64,000 nt of DNA from Pegea sp. RAD2-039 (GCA_034620365.1 JAQGEQ010000251.1:1-64000); one strand, 5' to 3'. Shown: positions 1-13,451, counted from the stretch's first letter. Numbers and translations: made by a program. Notes: generated by a model not told the origin, from the letters alone.

Positions 1-542
1 TATTTAAACAATAATTTTTAATTTATCTCTAAGTTGAAGCATTCACAATAAAATAATTTTGTAAAGATGCTTTTTATAAAAACTTTTAGATAAAAATGTA
101 TAGTGAGTTATTTGTTCCACATTTTTAAAAGCTTGCCATAACTTTAATTACTAACTTTTATTTCAAATCATGAAATATAAATAAGTTCTCGTTTTTCATC
201 ACTGGAAGAAAAATATATTTTTTGAAGTTAAGTCCAATATAAAGAAATATACAAATTTATCTCTTTTCAGTTAACATTAAAATCATTCACAGAAACTTAT
301 TAATAAAATCTTTTTCTATACTGTAGGAGTTTCAAATTCAAAGTATTTGTTTTTAAAGTTTTTCACAATTTGGAATTCTTTTTAAGTTTTGAAAAAAACA
401 ATAATTTTGAACACGTTTTAACACTTTGACCTTTTTTAAAACGTGACATTCTTAAGTTATAAATAAAAATATTTTCAATCTATTACTTTTGTCGAAACCT
501 ACATACATATCTTGGTGATCGCAGAATATTGATTTAATAGGT
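1..542. other. AT-rich flank without recognisable gene
   Basis: Homopolymer-rich AT sequence downstream of the U2 gene. I see no open frame with coding character, no repeat array and no RNA gene here. Confidence 0.5.
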
Positions 543-561
543 CACTCCCCAATGGGGAGTG
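543..561 (-). other. Perfect hairpin at the 3' end of U2
   Basis: Eight-base-pair perfect inverted repeat (CACTCCCC / GGGGAGTG) with a three-base loop, directly abutting the expected U2 3' end. In other animals the mature U2 ends shortly after stem-loop IV and a 3' box guides processing downstream; this hairpin sits where the 3' box would be. It may be a precursor processing element or simply a species-specific extension. Seen in sequence; the role is inference. Confidence 0.6.
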
Positions 562-751
562 TGGTGAGCCGTTCCCGGAGATACTGCAATACCGGGCCGA
601 CTCATGATCAGAGGTGAGCAAGCTCTCCGTGCTGATCCCATTCCAAAAACTCAGTCAAACATTGGAGTAGGCCAGTGGCCTACCTCTCAGGTTTGAAACT
701 GAGAAGAACAGATACTACACTTGATCTTAGCTCAAAGAGCCGAGAAGCGAT
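562..751 (-). ncRNA. U2: U2 spliceosomal snRNA
   Basis: U2 snRNA pairs with the intron branch site in the spliceosome. On the minus strand the gene begins ATCGCTTCTCGG and contains the near-invariant branch-recognition block (AAGATCAAGTGTAGTATCTG). Stem-loop IIa follows (TCTCAG / CTGAGA arms), then IIb (GTAGGCC / GGCCTAC arms), an Sm-type site (GAGTTTTTGGA) and a stem-loop IV with the TATTGCAGTA core. The length of about 190 nt is normal for metazoan U2. Stem I differs from the vertebrate form: its loop region is one base longer and closed by GCTC/GAGC pairs. The conserved blocks are intact, so this looks like a working copy rather than a pseudogene, but other copies in the genome cannot be excluded. 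The 3' end is placed by homology and may shift by a few bases. Confidence 0.93.
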
Positions 752-3212
752 AACTCGAAACCCGACTTTTGTGTTATTTATTAAAAGCTTTAAGTTTTAA
801 GTTTGTGGGTACTCAAATCAGTTTCAAAATTTTCTATAGATGATCTGGTAGTGAGTCTCTCTTAATATTCTTATTACTAAATTGTCACCACGGGTGAATA
901 ACTTTTTAACACACCATTTAAATTCTTGTAAGATTTTCGAATGATAGTTTCGAGTGCTTCGTATAACACGTCAGAAATCGTGACGTCACTTTTAAAGTAA
1001 AACTAGTTTTTGTTGGTTGGAAATTTCGTTCGTTGCAAGCCGGTAGAAAGACTCTTAATAATTCTTTTCTATTAATGCTGGAAATGATGCCACTGGAAGC
1101 TTGCTAATTGTTTTTTTAATATCTATTGAACTATTTTTTATTTAGATTTGTATATTACAAATATAAACATTAAAAAATCGTGAAATATTTGTTTTTACAA
1201 TTACAAGTTTTTATTCCCTTTTTTATAATTGCCATGTGCTGCTTACTTCAGTGCTTATTCTTATAAAGTATAATTAAATCTGTGACTGGTTCTTCAGATT
1301 ACTAACTAATTCCATTAAAGGCAAAAAACAATTCATTCTTACGACATTTGAGTCCGTTTACTGATAATCTGTTTTGTTCATTAGCAAGTTTATCGAAAGC
1401 AAACTTTTTTAATTAATGAAGATACCATACTCTATTATTCGTGGAGAGTTTATTTTTTCTTGTAAAAAGTTAGATAGAGATTAAATATTAACACCAACCA
1501 TAAATCCTATTCCTTTTCATTAACCTCAAGAATATCTTTTTCTTCGGATAAATGACTAAATTTTTGGAATAAGATCATTAAATCTTTTACAACATCTGAT
1601 AGAGCTTAGAGATTACATCATAAACTTTATCAAGATTCGGCATCAAGAAAACTTTGTAAACTTTTCATGATTGGTTCGAATCCAATTTACTATGAAAGTT
1701 ACCAATAAGACACATTATCCAAAGTATAAGCAAATAGGTTTTTTGGTGCAAGTTGGCATATTTACGAAAAAAAGTAATAAAATAGACGACATAATTTTTT
1801 TTTTCCATAAAAATTTAATAAGAATTTTTGGAAATCTACTTTTCTAGGTTTTAAGATAGTCCTTGAAGCTTTTTCATAAAATTTATGTTTCTAAAATTAT
1901 GTAAAGATGATTATTAAAATTTTTTAAATATTTATTGCAACATATTCTAGTTGCTTTGTCTTTCCATTTTGCAGCAAATATACTTTAAGCTGTTTTGTTC
2001 AAACTTGTTTGTTAAAAACAAATTAATATATGAAAAAAGTTATATTTTATATAAGTTTTTTAACTAGTTTTTATCAAAGTTATCAAAATACTTAGTCTAC
2101 AAATTTTTTCGTCAAGTGCAACCAATTTATATTTTTCAATTCAATAGAAATTTCAAAAAAATTGAAATATATTTCCTGAGTTTTCTGCCTATTATAACTT
2201 ATATTAATCTTAAAATGTTTTTGAAAACCAATTTTTTGATAATACGGACATCCACCATCTAAATCTAAGTAAATTTTGGTTGACAGAAGCTCTTTCAGTG
2301 GTGATAGAAAAGCCAATGATAAAGTGACCCTGCAGTTTTCTTTAGCTAAGTCAAACCGTTTAGTTAAAGACCAGATATTGTTATAATAGTATATCCAACA
2401 TTTAATGTATCTGCCAACAGAAACATACAAAATGGAAATAAAAGTTATCTTTAATTGAAGTATAATTTTTAAACGACTTTATGAATTCTTTGTTGTAAGA
2501 TTAAATTATAAATATAACGCGTAATTATACAGTTTTGGAAAATCTCATTTTAGGGAAGTCCCCTATTCGGTAAAATTAACATCAACGTTTTTTATAAAAT
2601 ATTATTAAACTCTATAAAGTTACTAAAAATATTCATTTCAATTAGATTTAATAGTATCTAACCGGAATAAGTTAAAGTATTATTAGAATAAATAATATTT
2701 TTAATTAAAAAAGTTTATTTTTAGCAAAGCCATATAAAAAACTCAAATTGAAAATAAAAGTTTTAATTTTTATTATATTTACCGCTGTTATAAAAAATAC
2801 TTGTACAATACGATTACTTATAATTTTAATTATTTGATTTCTTTGAACTTAATAAATTTTCTTTTTAATTAAGCATATGATCTGATTATTTAATTTAAAA
2901 ATAACTCTTATTCAAAATTTTATTTCTATTTTTACTTAAAGTATTTCATATATTTATATTTTATTATTTAATAAACCTTTTTAAGTTAAGAAGATAAAAT
3001 TTTTGCTTTTTAAATTTTTGATAAACATTTATAAATGATGAAAAGTAAATAACTTTTATTTATAGTAAAATGCTTATAACTTTCAAATATTAAATCCTTA
3101 TTTAAAATAAATAAATCTTCTAAAATATTAACTATTTCATTCATTTAGTATTATAGAATTATAATATAATATTTTTTACATATTATTTAGTTATAACATT
3201 AATATTATTTCA
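752..3212. other. Intergenic, AT-rich; U2 upstream region and one weak ORF
   Basis: The first 150 bp should hold the U2 proximal promoter (PSE-type) but no consensus is certain. A TGACGTCA site lies at 981-988. An open frame of 112 codons on the minus strand (2092-2430) has no recognisable family, a biased Ile/Lys/Asn/Phe composition and no clear splice context; it is more likely chance or an old relic than a gene. Nothing else is supported. Confidence 0.4.
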
Positions 3213-3260
3213 GAAATAGTTTTATAATATAAGAAATCTTTGGTAGTTTGCTGTAATAAA

Positions 3261-5053
3261 ATGAATTTAAATAATGAAGATGAGATTTTAGAAGAAGGAA
3301 TTATTCTGAATGATCTGGAGATGAAGATGCTGAAAGATCAGGTTTTATTTCAATATTTAAATTTCATTAAAAAAAGCTGAACAAATTTATGATTTTTTTT
3401 ACAGGATAAAAAGTTAGTTTCTTCATTTAAAAGTACAAAATTAGAAAAGGAAGCTAAAAAGATGTGGGACTTATTTTATAAAAGAAACACAACCAATTTT
3501 TTTAAAGATAGAAGATGGATGTTGAGAGAGTTTGATGAGATGAAGAAGATTTCTTCTCAAGTATGTTTAACTAACTAGGAGTTTTAAATTTATAATATTT
3601 GTTGAAAATTTATTTATTATGTCGATTATCTCAAAATTGAAAAAATATATATTTAATTATAATTTAATTATAATTTTTTTAATAAATATGTTTAAATTTC
3701 AACTTAATTAATCAAACATCATTTAAACAACTTTTTATTCAAACTGCTAAAAGTGAAATTGAATAAAAAGTTTTATTTGAAATTTACAGAAATCTGAAGT
3801 AAATGAAAAAGTGACTTTTCTTGAGTGTGGCTGCGGAGTTGGAAATACTTTTTTTCCACTTAAAGAAGAAATAGAAAATCTTTATGTGAATGCGTGTGAC
3901 TTCTCATCAAAAGCAGTCCAACTGATCAAAGTCAGTCTTTGTGTCTTCATCTTTGTATCTTTGTCTGATTCATTTTGTTAATTTTCAGGAAAATCCGAAA
4001 TTTGACAACAGCTGGTTAAATGTTTTTGAATTTGATCTTGCTCTTGGAGATCTTAGTAAAAAGATCCCTGAAAACTCCGTAGATGTGTCTTCACTGATCT
4101 TTGTTTTATCAGCAGTTCATCCAGACAACTTCTCTACTGTCTTCACAAATATTTACAAAGTTTGACTTCTTTATTTAATTATTTATAATTTGTATTTTCA
4201 AAATATTACTTTTACTTTCAAACACTTATTTAATTAACTTTATTTTACGTCTTATTTCCTTGTTGAGTAAATTCAATTCTCTTGATGTAATTGATTTTTA
4301 CATAAACTTTTAAAACTCACGTGTTAAAACTACAGTGAAAACTGACTCTTACTTCCTGCTAAATTTTCGTTGACTCGGTTTTACAAAAAGTAGCTTATCA
4401 CAAGATTCAATCTTGTTTATAAAAACATTTGACAATTTCTAGGTTTTAAAACCCGGAGGTCTTTTGATATTCAGAGATTATGGGATTAATGATTGGGCTA
4501 TGTTGAGGTTTAAGCCTGGTAGCAAAATTTCGGAGGGCTTTTATGTGCGCCAAGATGGAACAAGAGCATATTATTTTGAGAAAAGTAAAATTCAACATTC
4601 GTTATTCAGATTATAATTTAATTTATTATTAATAAATAACTATCAATAAATAATAAACGATTTAAACGTTTTTTTAGCTTATTAGTTTAAAATTGTGCGT
4701 TCGTTGCTTTTTATTTTGCTGTGTATGAGTAATTGGTGAGGTACATCGACGTAACTGTTCACAAATATTGAAACATTTGAAAGAAAAAGAATTTTAATTT
4801 CTAACTTCTTTTTAAATTATTTTAAGAACGTTTTTGCCGTTTATAGTTTAATCATAAAATAGTATTTTTATTTCTATAATTTTTTTTAGATGAAATTATC
4901 AAATTAGTTGAAAATGCTGGATTTAAAGTCTTTTCAAATGATTATGTCTTACGGAAGACAGAAAACAAAAAAGAAGATGTATGTGTCTCGCGGATATTTC
5001 TGCAAGGGAAGTTTTACAAACCTAATCAACAAGAGTTGAATAGATTAGTTTGA
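3261..5053 (+). CDS. METTL6: METTL6, tRNA 3-methylcytidine methyltransferase
   Basis: Class I SAM-dependent methyltransferase; in mammals METTL6 makes m3C32 in serine tRNAs together with seryl-tRNA synthetase. Six exons read in continuous phase: 3261-3341, 3405-3560, 3790-3930, 3989-4159, 4443-4584, 4890-5053, giving 284 aa, the same length as I recall for human METTL6. Diagnostic stretches: [18 protein letters not shown] near the N terminus, the SAM-binding loop ECGCGVGN (about residues 91-98), ACDFSSKAV, then [15 protein letters not shown] and [13 protein letters not shown]. Introns run from 58 to about 305 bp and several have weak donors (GTTTTA, GTTTGA). A splice-acceptor-like site (TATTTCAG) ends 47 nt before the ATG with no obvious upstream exon, so a 5'UTR intron or trans-splicing is possible. 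A poly(A) signal AATAAA lies at 5254-5259. It converges with the FAM107-like gene. Confidence 0.93.
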
Positions 5054-5937
5054 ACAAAACCAACTTCCAAATATTTATTATAAAAAAACATAATTCTTTT
5101 TATTACTAAAATGAGAAAATCTTTTATTGTTGAAATAATGAAATATTTAAAATAATTTAGCAGAAATGTTTGGGTGAGATATCAATTTTTTATAAAGTTA
5201 CAAAAACTTTGTGATTATTTCAACATTTGTATTTTCAATCTTCTGTTTTTGTCAATAAAATCGCAAAAATTCATCTAATTGTAGATTTTTATAAATTTTT
5301 TTATTCCTTATCAGAAAAATATTAAGAAATCCAAATTGTACTTCTCATAAAAATTAATTTATTTATATGAAAGGAATAAAATTTTAATTTAGCAAAAATA
5401 TATCGTCAGCATCTTTTTATTGACATCATTCAGAAATATTCTCTCAACAAAATCAAATCTCAGGTCACTAAGTCAAGTTTTATTATGCAATAAAAGTCAT
5501 TTCGAAATATCTCAAAACTTATGGCCAAAAAAGTAACAATCATAAAATTCTCAAGATTCAAGATTCCTAAAACATCACTTGTGTAATTGTGAATAATGAA
5601 AAAAATTGTAAAATTATCTGTTGAAGGCAAGCTTTTAACAAAAAGAAAAATAATCCCGCATATATTGAAAAGTAACTTGATGATGAACAGTGTAAATAAG
5701 ATCTGTTCAAGTATCAGAAGAAGTAATTAGGAAGAAAATAGACGATCGTGAAAACTGCTTTTGTATTGTACCGCTCTCACATTCAATTTCCAAACACGAA
5801 TATTTTCTGTGTATTGATGGGGAGAGAATATTTGGTAAAGTGAGAAAGTGACTTATCAGCTGATAATATAAAAAGGAAGCTTGAAAACTGATGACAACGT
5901 TAGCAAACTGATAGATAAGTAAATGATACAACAAATT

Positions 5938-7529
5938 TTATTTGTTATTTTCCATTCTCTTTTTGATTTTTAAAAATTCAGGAATATTATCTTCTTCAAT
6001 TTTCTTTTTTTCAACCTGAAAATAAAACACGATTATTGGTTAACAAGTTAATTGTTTAAAAAATAAGTTAAAAAGAGAAGGTTGGAAAACAAATTAAAAT
6101 TGAACACAATTGGTTAACAAGAAGCAAAAGTTTATACAAGATAGCAACAAGTATGTCTAGTATTATTTGTGGTCTATTTATAAATCAAACAAAGCCTTTT
6201 GTTATCAGATCATCACCTTATATGGGAAGAATTCAAACAAGAAAGCTACTTGAACACATTATTAGTTTGTCAATTGAAGAATATTTACAGTCTGAAGTAA
6301 AAATTGTAATAAACTCAGAACAAAATAATTTGTGATGTAAATTTTGAGCTATTATAAGCAGAGCAGAAAGTTGTTAGTGAAACTGTTTGTTTGTTTATTT
6401 AAACATTAGTTCAAATGTTTAAGAAAACAAAAATCAAATAAATTATAGTTTGAAACTCTGCCGAAAATTGATTAGTCATCAAAACTCTTTATTACTTGAT
6501 AGATAGAACAGTTTGTTTAGAAATGTTATCAAGTAATTTGTATAAAAATTGAAAATAAAGTTTCCGCTCAACCATTTGAAATGATTTTTTCATGAAAATT
6601 TTTACAAGACAGTTTTAAAAGTGAAAATATCTTGAAATTTTTAAGATGAAAGTAATGAATAAAACATTTTTAAGATGAAACGAGTGCTTTATAGAAAAGA
6701 GAAAGTCTGCCAAATAAAATTACCAATTGATCAAACAAGTTTACAAAATAAATTATGAGAAAGTACCATAAAAATTACATCAAAAATAAACAACTTAAAC
6801 AAAACCAAATAAGTCAAAAGTAAATAGTATTATCAAATTGATGATTAATTTCTATCTAAGAAAGAAACTGCTTCAGGAAATTATCTATTAATCACGTATA
6901 TTGACAATTCTTAAATTCCAATCTTACTTCTTCAATATCATGCCGGCGTTTTTCTATCAATTGCTCAAACTCAGATTTCGCTTCACTTTTAGTTGGAGGG
7001 TTAGTTTCGCGAAAATTCTTTTCTCTTTTGCGTTCATTAAAGACTCTACTCAACTCAGATTTCTGTTCCAATACGTTAATACCCCTTTGAAAAAGCTGAA
7101 TGTTAAGAATGACAAACAATAAAAAGATATTTACAATTTATTGTTGACTTTTATTTCTTGTTGCATAATACGGTGAGATTTAGATTGAAGTACTGGATTT
7201 ATCAGTTTCTTTGGTTGGATTAACAGATCTTCATTTGCAGCTGGTTGGAGTAACTTTGAGTCAGTGGGAATTGTTCGGGTGTGAAATTCTAGAAAAACAT
7301 CACAAAATAAACATATTTTTTTAATTTTTTTTTTAACTTACCTTTAAATGCAGTTTCTGCAGCCATTTTGCTTTCTTCTAAAAATAAATTTGACAAAAGT
7401 TCAAAAATAAATTGAAAATATTATTTCATTTTTATAAACTTGTATAAAATGTAATTTATATTTGTCCAAATTTAATATTTAAAAATTAATAATATAAAAG
7501 TAACTTTTTGGTTTACCGTTTTCCATCAT
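5938..7529 (-). CDS. FAM107-family (DUF1151) coiled-coil protein
   Basis: FAM107 proteins (DRR1/TU3A and FAM107B in vertebrates) are small actin-associated, stress-regulated coiled-coil proteins. Minus-strand coding exons: 7529-7517, 7377-7342, 7288-7149, 7095-6928, 6015-5938, all joining in phase to 144 aa, normal for the family. Recognised motifs: DLLIQPKKLINPV followed by a SKSHRIMQQE segment (about residues 37-63), a charged RGINVLEQKSELSRVFNERK helix, and a C-terminal PEFLKIKKRM matching the family's PEF motif. The first coding exon is tiny (13 nt) and begins one base after a splice acceptor, so at least one non-coding 5' exon lies further upstream. Translation could also start at an in-frame ATG at 7366-7364 in the second exon, giving 136 aa. 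A minus-strand AATAAA is present at 5483-5478. Family assignment is from motif recognition. Confidence 0.87.
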
Positions 7530-7530
7530 A

Positions 7531-10398
7531 CTGCTTTAAAAGATTCAAGAACAAAATATGTTGTAGAAACTAAATTATAAAAAAATATCTGAAAAAAATA
7601 AACCATAACTTGAAAGAAATTCCAATATTCAAAGATCAATAACATGTTAAAAATAAACATTTTTATAAAGCTATTATGAATAGATATTTTTAAAAATATT
7701 ATTTTTTGCTGAACAAGATATAAATATTAAAATATAGAAATTATGCAATAAAAAATAATTTAGATTCAAGACTTTTCTATGAAATTTTTAATTATTAAGC
7801 AAATAATAATATATGTAAAGAATAATTTATATTTTTATAATTGTTTTGCTAAGATGGTTTCAATTTACAGATATATAACAGAACTACACAAGAAAATATC
7901 TAACAACTTTTTTAATACAAAGTTATATTTAAAGAAAATCAATTCTAATTCTTATTTATATCTACTTTGTTACATCATCCAATTTAACAACTTCTTAATA
8001 TAAATTATGAAGACATTTTCTTATAATTTATGTTAATTTTTTTCTTTCCAAATATTTTCATGAAATGAAAGAGTTTACATAATAATTATTCCTAAAGCAA
8101 ATTGTTTATAAAGTAGCTACCATCATATCAAATATGTATAAACAAAACCACAAATTAACAAACTTCAATTAATTATCATAAAACAAATAATTATAAACAA
8201 ATTATTTTTTGTTTCTTAATCAAAATCTTGTTTTAACGAGAAGCTAATAATCAACAAACAAAAATTACTTAAATAGGATGATGCATAATGTTTTATTATT
8301 ACTTAAAGGTGATTTATTTAAGAAAAAATATTAGATAAAAAAAACTATCATATAAATAAGAAAAATAAATAGAAAACACCATAGGTTGAAAAAATTAGTA
8401 AAAAAAATTAACTAAGATAATTACAGTATTCTTATAATGTAATAAAATACTGGTAAAAAATTAAATAATAAAACATAAGAACCAAAAAGCTTCTTTTTCT
8501 GCAATTGTATAAGCATTCAAAGCTATTCATGCGAAAAATTTTCGAAAAATAATTTGTACTATGACAGAAGGATTATAACCCACCTCTTTATAAAACCAAA
8601 ATGTACAGCTAAGCAACTCTTTGACACTACTACCGGAAAAAAATTAAATAATTTTGACTGATTTAAATTAAACTATGAAACAATTTTAAATATAAAAAAC
8701 TTTTCATTAGTAATAACATAAAACCTTAAAATTTTCATCAAAGTCTAACATCTCATTTTTCTTCAGACTAACTAATTGTTATTTATTTTCATATTAAATT
8801 TATTTTAATATAATAAAATAACCTTTAATACTAAATATACCTTTAGATTACTGAGGCCTTTTTTCACAGATATTACTACCTAGTTATTTCTTTAATCTTG
8901 CGAAGCTACACGTACCTTATTTCTCTGCATTTTCAAGCATTAAGCTTAAGATCTGTTTGGCATTTTTGTTAGCTTAACTCTGTTGGCTGAAACTTTTTAC
9001 AATTCGAGGTTCTACAATTTAAATTCATTTGTTAAAACATAGTTAAGCTTTTTATTGCTTATGTATGCAATTCAAAAACTTCATTAATAATAAAGTTTGT
9101 GGGAACAAAATTGAAATAAGGATTAAAGTTATTTATTATTGACCATAAATTTATGATCCACTTTAAAACAAATGTATACATAATAAATCATAACCTAGTT
9201 TTTTAATTTTTTAAAAGTTGTTAATAGATCATGCACAATTCAAAAAGAGGCTAGTACTTAAACAGCTTTACAAAAAGTAACTATTGTAAACAACAACAGT
9301 TCAAATCAATCAAACAATTTTTTTAATGAACAATTAACGTCATGTAATGTTTGTTTCAACAACTCAGTGATACACATATAAACTGTAAGATAACTAATGC
9401 TAATACACTACAATCTTAACTGCACAACTAATTTGATAATGATAATGTTAATGATAAGCAAAAATAAAATATTATAACATAAATAAGTACTATTAAAGAA
9501 AATATTCTAGCTTTTCTTCTCAATATTTTAAAAGATGAATAAAACTTGATATGTGAGTTGATGCAGAAATATTCAGATTTGTTTCAAAAGTTTAACATTT
9601 GCAAGTTTCAAAAATACTATTTAAACAAGTAACCAATAAATTCAAATAAGAGCTTGTAACCAATCTTTACAGATAGAAGTAATTACTGTAACCGTCTAGT
9701 TTCAAGTTATGAATATATCCGTTTAACTATTGAAATTATTCCTAATCTAACTAAGCCGTATTAATTTTTATTGATCTTCATTTGTTATGTTAACTACTTA
9801 TAATAAGTATTTCTAAAATTGTTAAGTAATTTAAGAGTGTATACAATACTGTTAAAAATGTGATCATAAGTTCGACCGCTTAAACTAGCTTTTTATAAGA
9901 TGATTAACAGAGACATACAATTTTCTTAAACTTGTAGTAACTTTTCGATTAACTTTATAAGTGGCATCATTTGAAAAGTATTGCATATCCTGTTAATAAA
10001 AATAATTATCCAATAGTTTGTTCGTGATTGTTTTTTGTAAAACACACCTTTAACTATTTGAACAAATAGTTAATGGTTTTTCTAGAAATACTTTCTCTTA
10101 ACTGAAAGCAATAAATTTATTTTTTTAACAGCTACTAAATTATTTAATGTTAATCTTATGTACTAAACATTAATGTCTGATACTGTCGGTTTATTAAACA
10201 TTTTTACAATAATATAATACTAAAAGAAAAAACACCATTTTATACTTAGGAAGTAATTTCAAATATTTATTTTATTTCGCTCATATAACTCGCTTAAAAA
10301 ATGTTAAAAACAATAAGCTTAAAGCTATTAGCTTAAAGTTGTTTCAAGGTTTAATTAAAATTATATAAGTTTTAAAAGATTATTTTAACCAATTTTAA
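7531..10398. other. Intergenic, AT-rich
   Basis: Nearly 2.9 kb with no supported gene. It should contain the 5' untranslated exon(s) of the FAM107-like gene (minus) and the promoter of the TM7SF3 gene (plus). A good donor-like site (AAG/GTACGT, minus strand, near 8910) is a possible FAM107 5' exon end but is unsupported otherwise. A 74-codon open frame at 7779-8003 looks like AT-rich noise. Confidence 0.4.
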
Positions 10399-13300
10399 AT
10401 GGAGCATTTTTTTATTGTTATTGTATAAATTTTTGTCGTGCTGAAATTTATATCAACAATTATTTTCACTATTTAGTGAGAAAATTTCAACAAATTTTAA
10501 AATTACTTTAAAAAATTTCATAAAAAAAACTTTTAGCAACAAAATATACTTCAAATTAAATCTCTATAAATGTTCTATATATTTTAGCTTATTGCAGATT
10601 TATTTTCATATGGTGGAGAAGTTGATTTAAGTCTTGATTTAAATGAAGAGTTTTGTTATAAATCTAATCATAACTTGTTGTTTTTATCCTTGTAAGTTTT
10701 TTCTTATATAAATTTAAGTTTTAATTATCTATTTGATAAAAACTAATCTAAAGTGATTAAGATTTAGCTAGTTGATAATCAGTTTTAGGAAACATAAGAT
10801 TTATTAATGTTTATTTTATGTATATATATTTTATAGGTTGTTCACATGGCTCAGTTTATCTACCAAGAAGTATACCCAAAAGTTATAATGAGTCTTTCTG
10901 TGATATCAAAAGTATTGAGATCAAACCATTTTATAAAAACTCCACTTTTGTAATCTTACAAGCACTGGTAGATAAAGGGGAAGTTGTTCTTTGCCAAGAA
11001 TCTGAATTGAAATGCTTCAGAGGAAAATCAACTGGACTTTTGTTATATCCTGGGTATTATCAACCTAAGTCATCATTATCTGCTAAACTAGGTCTTGTAA
11101 AGTCATCAGGACTTGATCATATTCAACTAAAAGCTCATTGTTATAAAAATAAGGCCCCTGTACCTGGTGGTTTCAATCTTACTCGTGTTACTTCTGATAA
11201 CTTATTTTTACAACACTCAAGAACCCCAATATTTTCCAAATTTGCTTTTTTACCAGCTTATTTTAACCATGAATCAAATATATCCGATTTATTTTATTAT
11301 ATTCATATGGTTCAAACTAGCAGTTTTTTTCAAAACTCTACATATACTGAAAATTGTAACCATGAAATGTCTGACAAAGCTGTTTCAAACAAGTTAGATA
11401 TTCCATGCATTCAGTATGAACCTTTAAATAGGAAGCCTGATCTAGTTTTGACTTATAAAGATAATTTGGAGTTTTACATGCTTGGGTATAAGTGTACTAG
11501 CTATGTGGTGATAGTTGAAGCTGTTGATAACACCTTGGATTCCTTATCCTCATATATTCCATTTGAAATAAATAGTAATGATAAAATATCAAAAGTAGAG
11601 ATGGCAATCTATGTAATCATCTCCGTTTGTCTCTTGTTTATTGGACTTTTATTGACTTATTCTAGATATAGGTGAGCTCTAAATTGAATATTTAAATTGT
11701 TTAGTTATTGTGACCAAATTATATAGTGACATATATGATTTAATTTTTAATTTCCTGATAAATAATGATAAGTTAAAGATTATAAGCATGTTTTCATAAA
11801 AACAATTGTAAGTTTAAGTTCAACATATATTCTTATTCATAATTACAAAGCTAATTGTAATAAGAATTTTTATGACAATTACAAAATTACTTTTTATTTT
11901 GTAGGTTTTTATCATTCAAAATTTTCATTCATTGTTGGTTTGTTTTTACTTATTTTCTTTCATATTTTACACACTTAATCAAACAATCAGGAAATACACA
12001 GCTTAATTTTCAGCAAATAATGCTAATTTCATCTGGTAAGTTTTTTAGAAAAATCAAATAATTGATTTTATTATTAATTCAAAAAGTCATATACTTCTAA
12101 CAGCTTGTAATTTAGTGTTTCTTTCTAAAACTTTTCTTCTACAGGTTTGGGATTATTTTTTGCTATATGTGTTTTGTCATTCAGATTGAAATTTGAAATG
12201 AAATTATTTTGTATGATTATTATTAGTTTATCTGGAGGATTTTTTATATCATCAGTTTTGCTAACTACAATACTTGAAAAAGCATCCTTTACTTCGTAAG
12301 CAATTCAATTTCTATATTCAGTTTCTCACCTATATCTCATCTTACAAGTTTAATTCTTTTTCTCATAACCAATTTATTTAAAAGTTTAACTTCAATATTT
12401 TCATTTAATATTCTCTTATTATTTTTATATAACAATTTATTCAGAAGTTTATTCTTAGTATCAAATTGAATAAGAAATGACTTAGAGAAAATTGTTTGAA
12501 AAAATTTACCCAAAAAATAAATAAAAACAGCTTATTTTTAGAACGAGTAAAATATAAAATTAAACTTTTATAAATTTAAATAAACTGTTATGATAAACTT
12601 TATAATAAAATATAAACTTATTTTGTAGTTTGAAATATATTCTCCATCTTCTGATAATCATTTTAATTAAGAATTTCATTTTGGGTTTTTTGCATATTAT
12701 TCATGTTTATCAAATTTATATATTTTTATGTCTCAATTAAATTATTACTGTTTTTAGAACTCCTATCTACGTTCTGTTGAGTTCAATTATCATGTCTCTT
12801 TTCTACTTTGCACTTAATTGGATCGTTGGATTTAAACAAATGATTTTATTATCCTCTATACTTTTTGGTTCCTTATTAATAATAACTGCAATATCACAGT
12901 ATTGGGCTTGTTCAATTTACTCTTATATTCTTATACTGATATTCATACGACTAACAAACATCAATTTCTACAAATATTTCATTTTGAATGGCTTAGAAAC
13001 AAAAGGTTTTTGTTCAAAATGAATTCATTTATCTGTAATTCATTTAATTTGTTTAACATTTTAGATGCAATTTTAAGTGGAGTTTGGGTTATATTGATTG
13101 TCGTTGGTTTGATAATAAATTTTTCAAAAAAGTGTTCTTTCAAAAAAAGCAACAGCAGTAAGAACATTACTTGAATTTGATTTAATTTTAACTGCTTTAA
13201 AACTAAAAGATATTTTTAAAAATTGAAGAAATTTGAAACTTATATTTTTAGAAAATATTTTATAAACAGGTGGGTTTAATTATTCAAAATTGTTTTTAGA

Positions 13301-13451
13301 TGACGACTCAATCAGCAATAGTTCGATTGGAACTTATAGCTATGATGGTGATGTCAGTGACTCTGATGAAGATATTACTGATGAAGTATTTGTCCCTTTT
13401 CGAGTTGTTGATGAAAGAACTTATTTACTGACTAATGTTCAAAACAAATAA
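10399..13451 (+). CDS. TM7SF3: TM7SF3, seven-transmembrane protein
   Basis: TM7SF3 is a membrane protein with a large lumenal/extracellular N-terminal region and seven hydrophobic segments; in mammals it is linked to cell survival and stress signalling. Exons: 10399-10422 (proposed, MEHFFIVI signal start), 10588-10691, 10837-11671, 11905-12035, 12145-12295, 12758-13005, 13065-13157, 13300-13451. From 10837 on, all junctions keep phase. Family landmarks are APVPGGFNL (DPVPGGCNL in human), a SYIPFE segment before the first membrane helix, an SQYWACSIYSYI membrane block, and the C-terminal DERTYLL (human GERTPLLL). The predicted length of about 578 aa matches the family. Oddities: simple GT-AG joining of 10588-10691 to 10837 is out of phase by one base, so that junction is unresolved, and the first exon is a proposal. 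The 59-bp intron at 13006-13064 is needed to follow the conserved frame. A poly(A) signal AATAAA lies at 13570-13575. Confidence 0.85.

Noticed and set aside
1670-1695. T-arm-like ATTGGTTCGAATCCAAT suggesting a tRNA
   Set aside because: No matching acceptor stem, anticodon arm or D-arm could be placed upstream.
6153-6335. 60-codon plus-strand frame with ATG
   Set aside because: Lies within the last intron of the FAM107-like gene on the other strand, no recognisable family, composition like the background.
8895-8925. ATG CAG AGA AAT AAG followed by GTACGT (minus) as FAM107 first coding exon
   Set aside because: Joining it to the exon at 7530 puts the FAM107 frame out of phase; at best a non-coding 5' exon.
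10818-10836. ATG at 10818 as the start of TM7SF3
   Set aside because: The codons before 10837 run through a splice-acceptor tract (TTTTATAG) and would leave the protein without a signal peptide.
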